Source: DASRHK01 sp035650495
Lineage (GTDB): Bacteria > Pseudomonadota > Gammaproteobacteria > Nevskiales > Nevskiaceae
DNA length: 25,522 nucleotides
Assembly (NCBI GenBank): GCA_035650495.1
Contig: DASRHK010000029.1
Coordinates: forward strand, 1 to 25,522
Direction of reading: 5' to 3'
Under the pieces are notes generated by a model, which did not search any database, was not told where the DNA came from, and saw only the letters and a program-made list of their open reading frames with translations. Shown here in pieces: positions 8,074 to 13,643 of this stretch. Within the stretch, counting starts at the first letter, position 1. Each line of letters starts with the position of its first letter. A program made the position numbers and the translations under genes.

Positions 8074-8947
8074 GGACGACGAGCCGGCGCGCGAGCGCCG
8101 GCGTCAGCTCGATCTCGCCGTCGTCGTCGATCGCCATCACCTGATCGAGCTGCAGCCGCGCCGCGAGCCGCTGCCAGTCACGGCCCGCGACGAACAACGC
8201 CGCGCCGCCTGCATCGGCGAGCGTGCCGTCGCGATGCACGACGGTGACGCTGCGCAAGCCGCGCGCGGGACGGCCGGTGCGCGGATCGAGGATGTGCGAG
8301 TAACGCACGCCGTCGTGCTCGAAGAAGCGCTGGTCGTCCGCGTGCGTGATCACCGACTCGTCGCGCGCGTCGAGCCGCGCGACGAGCGCGTCCGCATCCC
8401 GTGGGTCGCGGATGCCGACGCGCCACGGGCGTCCGGCGCGCAAGCCGCGCACCGCAACGTTGCCGCCGGCATCGATGCAGGCATGCGCGAAGCCGCGCGC
8501 GGCGAGCAGGTCGAGACATTCGTCGACGATGAAACCCTTGCCGATCGCGCCGAAGTCCCAGGCCGGCGACGCCAGCGCAACGCGGACTTCGGCTGCGCCC
8601 GGCGGCGCGCTGCGCTGTCGCGCGGGATCGTCAAAGCCCCAGGCGCGAACGAGCGCGCCGATGCGCGGATCGAACAGTCCACTCGTTGCATCGCGGAGGC
8701 TCAGCGCGCGCTCGAAGAGCGGCCGCATGTCGTCGGGAATTGCGCTGACACGGCCGGCCGCGAGCTCGCGATTCATCTGCGCGAGCCGGCCATCGCCAAA
8801 GCCCCAGAAGTCATGGCCGAAGGCGTCCATGCGTTCCTGCACGGCGGCGAGCGCATCGGCGATCCGGCGACGGCGCGTCCATGCGCCGGCGGAGACCGTC
8901 ACCGTGATCATCGTTCCCATGGAGAGGAAACGATGCTGATGGATCAT
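8060..8947 (-). CDS. apbE: FAD:protein FMN transferase
   Basis: ApbE transfers FMN from FAD onto a Thr of exported flavoproteins. The 295-residue product shows the family signature HRFLSMGTMITV at the N-terminus, the GAIGKGFIVDECLDLL and IDAGGNVAVRG segments that hold FAD, and YSHILDPRTGRPARG near the C-terminus. The late metal-site region reads TLADAGGAALFV where many ApbEs have TADALATALFV, so the Asp is kept but the Thr/Ser is not. No cleavable signal is obvious, so localisation is uncertain. The start (MIHQHRF) overlaps the PepSY gene stop by 4 bp. Its natural substrate is very probably the FMN-binding protein encoded two genes upstream in the same operon. Confidence 0.93.
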   Translation of the reverse strand: MIHQHRFLSMGTMITVTVSAGAWTRRRRIADALAAVQERMDAFGHDFWGFGDGRLAQMNRELAAGRVSAIPDDMRPLFERALSLRDATSGLFDPRIGALVRAWGFDDPARQRSAPPGAAEVRVALASPAWDFGAIGKGFIVDECLDLLAARGFAHACIDAGGNVAVRGLRAGRPWRVGIRDPRDADALVARLDARDESVITHADDQRFFEHDGVRYSHILDPRTGRPARGLRSVTVVHRDGTLADAGGAALFVAGRDWQRLAARLQLDQVMAIDDDGEIELTPALARRLVVLTER

Positions 8948-9816
8948 CGCTTGCGGCGGGCCTTCTGGATCCGCCACCACATCCACGAGCCGCTGATGGC
9001 GAGCCACAACGCACCGAAGCCGACGATGGTGATGACCCACGCGCCGACCGGACCGAACAGGCGCCCGCTGTGGAGATCGATCAGCAGCTGCTCGACGAGG
9101 ACCGAAGGCCGCGAATACGGCGTGAGCGCGGCGCGTTGCGGATCGGACAGCGGCGATGCGGCGGACCACTGCACGGCGTTGGGAGCCACCGTCGACCAAT
9201 TGTTGCCGCCGTCGTCGCTGCGATAGGCGTCGAGATCCTGCACGGCAAGTGCGTTGGTTCCGGCGACGACGCCGATGCGCCGCACCGTCGACACCGGCAG
9301 GAACGGCGAGCGCAGCTCGTCGGTGGTCTTGCCGCTCGCGTCGAGCACGACGACGCTTTCCTGCGTCGCGACGTAGCGCGCGTCGCCGATCGACACGAAT
9401 CCGAGCGGTGATTCGATCTTCTGCGCGATCGGCTTGCCGTCGAGCAAGGTCGCGGTCTTCGCCGCAGCGAGCCAATGCCCGTGATCGGCGAAGCCGCTGC
9501 GCGGCGGCTCGGGCTTGAGGCCATAGAGCGACATGAGCCAGGGCCAGTCGACGCGCTCGACGTCGAAGCCGAGCGATTGGCTGCGCGTCAGCAGCACGCC
9601 GCTGCACGCGAGCCAGCCGAGGAACAGGCACGCGGCGAGGCCGGCGCGCTTGTGCCATTCGCGCAGCGTCGCCGTGAAGTTCTTCTTCGGCGCCGGCGCG
9701 CTCGCTCGCCGCGGCAGCACCGCGTCGCGCCAATGACGCAGGCGCGTCGCGAGCCGCGGTCTCGGCGCCGGCATCGGCGCGACGGCCGGGACGCGCTCTT
9801 CAGGCTGCAATTGCAT
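8944..9816 (-). CDS. PepSY-type two-helix membrane protein, 290 aa
   Basis: A cytoplasmic Arg-rich N-terminus leads into REWHKRAGLAACLFLGWLACSGVLL (residues 52-76). This has the W-H-x-x-x-G start of PepSY-associated transmembrane helices. A second helix lies at about 257-280, followed by the basic tail RIQKARRKR. The roughly 180 residues between them lie outside the membrane and contain a beta-propeller-like or PepSY-like segment (DGKPIAQKIESPLGFVSIGDARYVATQESVVVLD). Proteins of this group often pass electrons from the quinone pool or cytoplasm to periplasmic flavoproteins; that role here is inferred from the neighbours. The gene overlaps the FMN-binding gene by 17 bp and apbE by 4 bp. Confidence 0.8.
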   Translation of the reverse strand: MQLQPEERVPAVAPMPAPRPRLATRLRHWRDAVLPRRASAPAPKKNFTATLREWHKRAGLAACLFLGWLACSGVLLTRSQSLGFDVERVDWPWLMSLYGLKPEPPRSGFADHGHWLAAAKTATLLDGKPIAQKIESPLGFVSIGDARYVATQESVVVLDASGKTTDELRSPFLPVSTVRRIGVVAGTNALAVQDLDAYRSDDGGNNWSTVAPNAVQWSAASPLSDPQRAALTPYSRPSVLVEQLLIDLHSGRLFGPVGAWVITIVGFGALWLAISGSWMWWRIQKARRKR

Positions 9817-10306
9817 CGAGCTTGAGCGCCGTCGCCGCCATGCGCTGCATCATCTGCACCGACAGCGTCGCGCCCGAGATGTTGTCGACGTGCTTGTCGA
9901 TGGTCGCGCCCGCGAGCTTCGCGCCGAGGAGCTGCTTCAGGAACGACGCGTCGGCGACCTGCTCGCCGCGCGACTCGCGGTAGACGAGCACCTTGGCGAT
10001 CTCGATCGCCCCGCCCTTGACGACGAAGCCCGCGGTCGTCAGCTGATAGCCGGGCTTGCCGAGATCGTCGAGGATCCAGGCGCTGCGGCCGTTGGCTTTC
10101 CAGTAGCGCAGCTTCTTGCCTTCGTAGTCCATCGCCTTCACCGGCGGCGGCGCGCCGCCGAACGCTTCCTGGATGAACGCTTCCGGCGTCTGATACGTGG
10201 TCCACACGCTCTCGCCGGCGCGGGCAAGCCGCCCGCCGAGTCCGAGCACGAAAAAAGAAGCCGCCGCCCGCAACAGCGAGCGGCGGCGAGGTTGCGGCAT
10301 GGTCAT
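9800..10306 (-). CDS. Tat-exported FMN-binding domain protein, 168 aa
   Basis: The N-terminus RRRSLLRAAASFFVLGLGG, followed by LARA, looks like a twin-arginine signal. The C-terminal half is an FMN_bind domain ending in DNISGATLS (residues 141-149), matching the ApbE flavinylation motif, with Thr147 as the expected covalent FMN site. Residues 60-100 carry the preceding beta-strands (YWKANGRSAWILDDLGKPGYQLTTAGFVVKGG). With apbE in the same operon, covalent flavinylation in the periplasm is the straightforward prediction. A second ATG two codons later is possible; neither start has a good Shine-Dalgarno sequence. There are 29 bp between it and the globin gene upstream. Confidence 0.9.
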   Translation of the reverse strand: MTMPQPRRRSLLRAAASFFVLGLGGRLARAGESVWTTYQTPEAFIQEAFGGAPPPVKAMDYEGKKLRYWKANGRSAWILDDLGKPGYQLTTAGFVVKGGAIEIAKVLVYRESRGEQVADASFLKQLLGAKLAGATIDKHVDNISGATLSVQMMQRMAATALKLDAIAA

Positions 10307-10335
10307 CGCGCTTGAAGCCCTGGAGGAGGTGGAGA

Positions 10336-10836
10336 TCAGCGCGTAACGATGACCCGCTCGAAGGGAGCGAGCGCCGCAATGAGCTGGTTGCAGACCGAGT
10401 ACGGCGTGTTCACGCGCTCGCAGGCGTTGTACGCCGCCTCGACGACCGCGTTGAACTGCGTCAGCGTGATGCCGAGATCGCCGTGCGCCGCGCTCATGCT
10501 CGCACCCTCGTACTTCACCGGGCCGCCGAGCACCATCTGCTCGAGCTCGGTGTTGAGCGCGATCTGGCGCGCGACGTTGCCGTGCTCGATGAAGATCTTG
10601 TTGATGCGGTTGTCGAGCATGATGTAGTAGAACAGCGCCTCGACCCAGTTGTGCACGCCGGCCTCGCCGCCGAATTTCTCCAGCGCGGAGGACGAGATGC
10701 CCGGCCAGGTCGGCGTCTTGCCTTCGGTGCGCGTCGCGACCTTGTCGTCTGCGTTGGCGGCGCCTGCGGCACCGATCGCGAGCGCGACGCCGAGCGCGGC
10801 CCCGAGCGTGCTGATGGTTTTGCGGATGGAAGTCAT
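10336..10836 (-). CDS. Exported group I truncated haemoglobin-like protein, 166 aa
   Basis: The ribosome-binding site CAGGAG lies 7 bp before the start. Residues 1-29 are a Sec signal peptide (cleavage near ANA-DD). The mature part fits a 2-on-2 globin: LEKFGGEAGVHNWVEALFYYIMLD with Tyr in the B-helix, NRINKIF, the GGPVKYEGASMSAAHGDLGIT segment with proximal His118, and FNAVVEAAYNACERVNTP...CNQLIAALAPF. Group I truncated globins bind O2 and NO, and several detoxify NO. Most are cytoplasmic, so a signal peptide is unusual. Its neighbours (flavoprotein, PepSY protein, ApbE) suggest that its haem is reduced outside the cytoplasm. The nearby nsrR gene hints at a link to NO, but no NsrR site is evident at this operon. 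Confidence 0.8.
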   Translation of the reverse strand: MTSIRKTISTLGAALGVALAIGAAGAANADDKVATRTEGKTPTWPGISSSALEKFGGEAGVHNWVEALFYYIMLDNRINKIFIEHGNVARQIALNTELEQMVLGGPVKYEGASMSAAHGDLGITLTQFNAVVEAAYNACERVNTPYSVCNQLIAALAPFERVIVTR

Positions 10837-10850
10837 GGGAGTGCTCCTGA

Positions 10851-11843
10851 TCAGAACGTGGCGTGCATGGAGAGATAGAAGCCGCTCTGGTTCGGCGTGA
10901 TGGTGATGTTGCCGAGCATCGCGTAGGCCAGAGTGAACGAGAGGTTCTTGTTCGGCAGATAGGCGAAGAACAGGTCGTACCAGTCGCTCTCGTGCTGCTT
11001 GAGCGCGTCGCCGGTGCCGCCGAGCAGCGGGGTGAGCTGCGTGAGATCGACGCCGTCGAGCACCACGCTCTTGCCCTCGAGGTTCTTGCCGTGCTTCTGG
11101 TACTCGCCGCCGATCGCGGTGTTCTTCGCGAGCAGATAGGCGATCGACGCTTCGGGCCGGAACTTCTTGTGGTTGCCGTCCGGTCCGCCGAAGCCGGTGA
11201 GGCCGGTCTCGTTGGCGGACGTGTAGCGGCCGGTGAAGTTCACCAGCGTGTTCAGCGGGAAGAAGATCTTCGTCACCGACACGTAGGCTTCCCAGTCCTT
11301 GTTCTTGGCCGCCTGCAGCGTGTCGAGCAGGACGTCGTTGTGGTTGTTCTTGTAGAAGCCGCCGATCGCGACCTGCGGGATCAGGTTGTCCGAGTCGTAG
11401 ATCGCTTCGCCGAACAAGCGCACCTTGACGCCGTACACGTCCATCTTGATCGTCGTGTTGAACGGCTTCACGCCGGTGTCGGTCACCGCGCTGCTGAGCA
11501 GGCGCGTCGCGAGTCCCACCGTGTCGAACGTGCTGCCGGTCGGCAGCGTGCTGTTGGTGTACGACAGCTCGACGCGATCGAAGAAGCCGAGCGTCGCGCC
11601 GTACGAGTTCAAGCTGTAGTTCGGCAAGTACACCCACGTGTAGTGCAGGCCGCCGTTGATGCCGTCGCGCGTCTCGTAGCCCGAGATCGTCGCCCACGGC
11701 GTGATGCCGCCGCCGCCGGCGCCGTCCACCGTGATCACGCCGCCCGTCGCGAGCACCTTGCCGTCGTTGTACCAACCGGCGTGCGCGGTTCCGCACATGC
11801 CGAGCGCCGCCAGCGCCACCAGCCTTCCCAATTTCGTCGTCAT
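10851..11843 (-). CDS. DUF3034-family outer-membrane beta-barrel protein, 330 aa
   Basis: The start MTTKLGRLVALAALGMCGTAHA is a Sec signal peptide, preceded by GGGAG 8 bp upstream. The mature protein begins GWYNDGKVLATGGVITVDGAGGGGITPWA, which I recognise as the DUF3034 N-terminal pattern. It continues with alternating aromatic/polar strands and ends with Phe (LSMHATF), the usual signature for assembly of outer-membrane barrels. Its function is not established; a pore or surface protein is likely. It is the first gene after the ANTAR-type leader and terminator, so its expression should depend on sigma-54 and on antitermination. The globin gene follows after 14 bp. Confidence 0.85.
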   Translation of the reverse strand: MTTKLGRLVALAALGMCGTAHAGWYNDGKVLATGGVITVDGAGGGGITPWATISGYETRDGINGGLHYTWVYLPNYSLNSYGATLGFFDRVELSYTNSTLPTGSTFDTVGLATRLLSSAVTDTGVKPFNTTIKMDVYGVKVRLFGEAIYDSDNLIPQVAIGGFYKNNHNDVLLDTLQAAKNKDWEAYVSVTKIFFPLNTLVNFTGRYTSANETGLTGFGGPDGNHKKFRPEASIAYLLAKNTAIGGEYQKHGKNLEGKSVVLDGVDLTQLTPLLGGTGDALKQHESDWYDLFFAYLPNKNLSFTLAYAMLGNITITPNQSGFYLSMHATF

Positions 11844-11885
11844 CGCCAACTCCCGGTTCTTGAGGGTTTCGAAAATTCGCAGCCG

Positions 11886-11935
11886 AAAAAAAACGTCCAC
11901 GTGTCGCCGGCGGCGCTGCCGGGGTACGTGGACGT
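11886..11935 (-). terminator. Intrinsic terminator in the operon leader (attenuator)
   Basis: Read on the minus strand, ACGTCCACGT (11935-11926) pairs perfectly with ACGTGGACGT (11902-11893). An inner CCGGC/GCCGG stem lies between them, and a run of eight T (11893-11886) closes the structure. It lies between the sigma-54 promoter and the DUF3034 start codon, so it should stop transcription of the redox operon unless disrupted. It could also end read-through from nasT. Confidence 0.88.
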
Positions 11936-11972
11936 CGGTGTCCCTGTTGCGGACCGGCTTCGTTACCGGTCC
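11930..11972 (-). promoter_or_regulatory. ANTAR-type dual hexaloop hairpins (NasT antitermination target)
   Basis: Read on the minus strand, P1 (11972-11951) has stem GGACCGGU / GCCGGUCC with hexaloop AACGAA. After a 7-nt linker, P2 (11943-11930) has stem GGAC / GUCC with hexaloop ACCGAC. Both loops have A at position 1 and G at position 4, the two bases that define RNA targets of ANTAR proteins. The 3' arm of P2 lies inside the 5' arm of the terminator, so the two cannot form together. This is the arrangement used by NasR, NasT and EutV. The gene for a NasT-like ANTAR protein lies immediately upstream. Confidence 0.85.
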
Positions 11973-11989
11973 TGTCACGGATTCAACTA

Positions 11990-12005
11990 AGCAATCGGTA
12001 TGCCA
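11990..12005 (-). promoter_or_regulatory. Sigma-54 promoter of the DUF3034/globin/flavoprotein operon
   Basis: On the minus strand the sequence reads TGGCATACCGATTGCT, with GG (12004-12003) and GC (11992-11991) 10 bp apart. Transcription would start near 11979, just before the P1 hairpin. It differs from the other two sigma-54 promoters at only one or two positions. It begins 4 bp after the nasT stop codon; no convincing NtrC site was found upstream of it within nasT. Confidence 0.85.
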
Positions 12006-12008
12006 CGC

Positions 12009-12599
12009 TCACAAGACGTCGGCGGCGGCGATCAGCGCGCGCGCAAGCTCGCCGAGCTTCTGCTGCCGATCCATCGCCATGCGCCGCAACAGTGCGAACG
12101 CGGTCTCCTCGTCGATGCCGCGGCGCTTCATCAGCAGGCCCTTCGCCTTCTCGATGTCGCGGCTGTCGGACAGCCGTGAGCGCGCGCGATCGAGCTCGCT
12201 GCGCATCGCCTGGTGCATCTCGAAGCGCGCGATCGCGACTTCGAGCACCGCAGTGATGCGCTTGGCCTGCAGGCCGTCGACGATGTAGGCCGAGACACCG
12301 GCCTGCACCGCGCGGCGCGTGGTCTCTGCGTCGCTGCGCGCAGCGAACAGCACGACGGGCCGCGGGCGGCTGCGATGCATCTGCCCGAGCGAGTCGAGCG
12401 TCTCGCGCGCGGGCGCGTCGACGTCGATCAGCACGATCTCGGGCTGGGATTGCTCCACCGCGGGCACCAGATCGGCGCGGCTGTCGACGCGCGCGACGAC
12501 CCGATGTCCCTGCGCGGTGAGCGCTTCCTCGAGCATGCGGCTGCGCTCGGCCTCGTCGTCGACCAGCATCACGCGGAAGCCTTTCGACTTGCGGTGCAT
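12009..12599 (-). CDS. nasT: NasT-type nitrate-responsive ANTAR antiterminator, 196 aa
   Basis: The chosen start (MHRKSKGF) has a GGGGGG stretch just upstream; longer in-frame starts to 12665 are less like the family. Residues 8-125 form a receiver-like domain with the acidic pair Asp14-Asp15 (MLVDDEAERS) and Asp59 (IVLIDVD), followed by AGVSAYIVDGL, a NasT-typical stretch. Residues about 135-193 form the RNA-binding ANTAR domain (IEKAKGLLMKRRGIDEETAFALLRRMAMDRQQKLGELA). NasT is held by NasS without nitrate and released when nitrate is present, then binds leader RNA to prevent termination. No nasS lies next to it. Its evident target, the dual hairpin at 11930-11972, is directly downstream. 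Confidence 0.92.
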   Translation of the reverse strand: MHRKSKGFRVMLVDDEAERSRMLEEALTAQGHRVVARVDSRADLVPAVEQSQPEIVLIDVDAPARETLDSLGQMHRSRPRPVVLFAARSDAETTRRAVQAGVSAYIVDGLQAKRITAVLEVAIARFEMHQAMRSELDRARSRLSDSRDIEKAKGLLMKRRGIDEETAFALLRRMAMDRQQKLGELARALIAAADVL

Positions 12600-12633
12600 C
12601 ACGCCCCCCGATGAATCACCGGGGATACTTCGC

Positions 12634-12650
12634 AACATGAATGCCATGTT
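12634..12650. promoter_or_regulatory. Candidate operator palindrome between nasT and nsrR
   Basis: AACATG and CATGTT form a perfect 6-bp inverted repeat around the 5-bp spacer AATGC. It lies 35 bp before the nasT start and 86 bp before the nsrR start, where an autoregulatory operator would be expected. Its half-site is only loosely like the NsrR consensus (ATGCATTT type), so the identity of the bound protein is a guess. Confidence 0.35.
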
Positions 12651-12735
12651 CTCATCGCGTCCCATCGGGTCACCTCGGCGCGAGGCCTGTCACGGTCTTT
12701 GCTTGCATCGGGCTCACACCAGGGAGGAGACCCCG

Positions 12736-13176
12736 ATGCGCCTGTCGCTCTACACCGATTTCTCGCTGCGCCTGCTCGTGTATCTCGCGGCTGCTGACCC
12801 AGCGGTGCCGGTGAGCACCACTGCGATCGCACAGAAATATCGCGTCTCCGCGCACCACATGCGCAAAGTCGCCCAAGGATTGAGCAGGCTCGGCTACATC
12901 GAATCGCTCGAAGGACGGCGCGGCGGACTGCGCATCGCGATCCCGGCCGCGGAGCTGCGCGTCGGCGACGTGGTCGAGAAGCTCGAAGGCATCGGTCGCC
13001 TCGTGCAGTGCAAGCGCGGGCCCTGCCCGCTGCATGGCGGCTGCGCGCTCAAGGGCGCGCTCGATCGCGCCGAGCGCATGTTCGTCGCCGAGCTCAACAA
13101 GGTGACGATCGCCGACGTGGTGCGCACGCCGGGCCCGACGCTGATCAAGCTGGAGCGCCTGCTCAAAGCGGCCTGA
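12736..13176 (+). CDS. nsrR: NsrR-like nitric-oxide-sensing Rrf2 repressor, 146 aa
   Basis: A strong AGGGAGGAG site precedes the ATG. The N-terminus MRLSLYTDFSLRLLVYLA, followed by a winged helix (TTAIAQKYRVSAHHMRKVAQGLSRLGYIES), is typical of Rrf2 regulators. Three Cys (92, 97, 103) in the spacing C-x4-C-x5-C match the iron-sulfur ligands of NsrR, and Asp8 is also conserved as in characterised NsrR proteins. NsrR represses NO-detoxification genes until NO damages its cluster. Its place between nasT and the nitrate operon suggests that NO or nitrite stress feeds into local control. It diverges from nasT across a 136-bp gap and converges on a small ORF after 5 bp. Confidence 0.88.
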   Translation: MRLSLYTDFSLRLLVYLAAADPAVPVSTTAIAQKYRVSAHHMRKVAQGLSRLGYIESLEGRRGGLRIAIPAAELRVGDVVEKLEGIGRLVQCKRGPCPLHGGCALKGALDRAERMFVAELNKVTIADVVRTPGPTLIKLERLLKAA

Positions 13177-13181
13177 CGCTT

Positions 13182-13319
13182 TCATTTCGGCGCCGCCGTC
13201 GCCAGCGACTGCACCAGCTCCAGCGCCGCTGCGATCTGCGCGGCGCAAGCGATCAGCAGGTTGAGACCGAACAGGAAGGATCGGGCGACGCTCGCGCGAT
13301 CCTCGTGGCTCGTGTTCAT
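13182..13319 (-). CDS. Small single-helix protein, 45 aa
   Basis: The ORF runs ATG (13319) to TGA (13182) with GGAG about 9 bp upstream of the start. The first residues are polar (MNTSHEDRASVAR). They are followed by SFLFGLNLLIACAAQIAAALELV, a plausible membrane or amphipathic helix (residues 14-36), and a short tail ending APK. The ORF ends 5 bp from the end of nsrR. Not recognised. Just upstream of its start, an ACATGCATTCCAT stretch resembles both the nasT-nsrR palindrome and the ATGCATT core of NsrR sites. Confidence 0.5.
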   Translation of the reverse strand: MNTSHEDRASVARSFLFGLNLLIACAAQIAAALELVQSLATAAPK

Positions 13320-13448
13320 GGCTTCGCACTCCACATGCATTCCATCGGGAGCGGACGCCATTGCCCGCGCAGCGAGCGGCCGCGTTGCCGCTCACGAGGA
13401 ACAACGCAATCCATATGCCAGGTTTGCCCGCCTCTCATCGGCGCGCCG

Positions 13449-13486
13449 TTCGCAACGCTGGTGCACGGATGAGCCGCACTGGTGCA
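13449..13486 (+). promoter_or_regulatory. Two tandem NtrC-like enhancer sites before the nitrate operon
   Basis: The site at 13470-13486 (TGAGCCGCACTGGTGCA) matches 10 of 12 defined bases of TGCACC-N5-GGTGCA. The site at 13449-13465 (TTCGCAACGCTGGTGCA) matches 9 of 12. Both have a perfect GGTGCA half, 21 bp apart, and the nearer one ends 41 bp before the -24 GG. The layout mirrors that at 1524-1561. Assignment to NtrC is inference from the match and from sigma-54 dependence. Confidence 0.6.
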
Positions 13487-13526
13487 TCGCGCTGTCGCAA
13501 AGCCGCGCAGCACGGTGTCCACAACG

Positions 13527-13542
13527 TGGCATAGCGGTTGCT
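13527..13542 (+). promoter_or_regulatory. Sigma-54 promoter of the nitrate assimilation operon
   Basis: TGGCATAGCGGTTGCT has GG at 13528-13529 and GC at 13540-13541 with 10 bp between. Transcription should begin near 13553, giving a leader of about 90 nt. That leader contains hairpins (CTCCG-GCAA-CGGAG at about 13603-13616, and a GAAAC/GTTTC pairing), but I see no U-tract terminator and no pair of A1/G4 hexaloops, so no ANTAR attenuator is evident here. Confidence 0.87.
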
Positions 13543-13643
13543 TAGTTGTTCACAGAAACGACGTGGACCAGGCCAGCGACGGCACGAGTGCGTCGATGTT
13601 TCTCCGGCAACGGAGCCATCGCCCTCATCTTCGGAGTCCGTCC

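Noticed and set aside
12006..12320. NtrC-like half sites inside nasT (GGTGCA at 12212, TGCACC at 12303) that might serve the minus-strand sigma-54 promoter
   Set aside because: Only isolated half sites, with opposite halves that do not match, so they are indistinguishable from chance in coding sequence.
12688..12702. Sigma-54-like TGTCACGGTCTTTGC upstream of nsrR
   Set aside because: Spacing and the -12 GC are right, but the nearly invariant -24 GG is GT, and no enhancer-like pair lies upstream, so it was not called a promoter.
13553..13643. Possible ANTAR attenuator in the nitrate operon leader
   Set aside because: Hairpins exist (a GCAA tetraloop stem and a GAAAC/GTTTC pairing), but candidate loops such as ACGAGT and ACCAGG lack G at position 4, and no U-tract follows.
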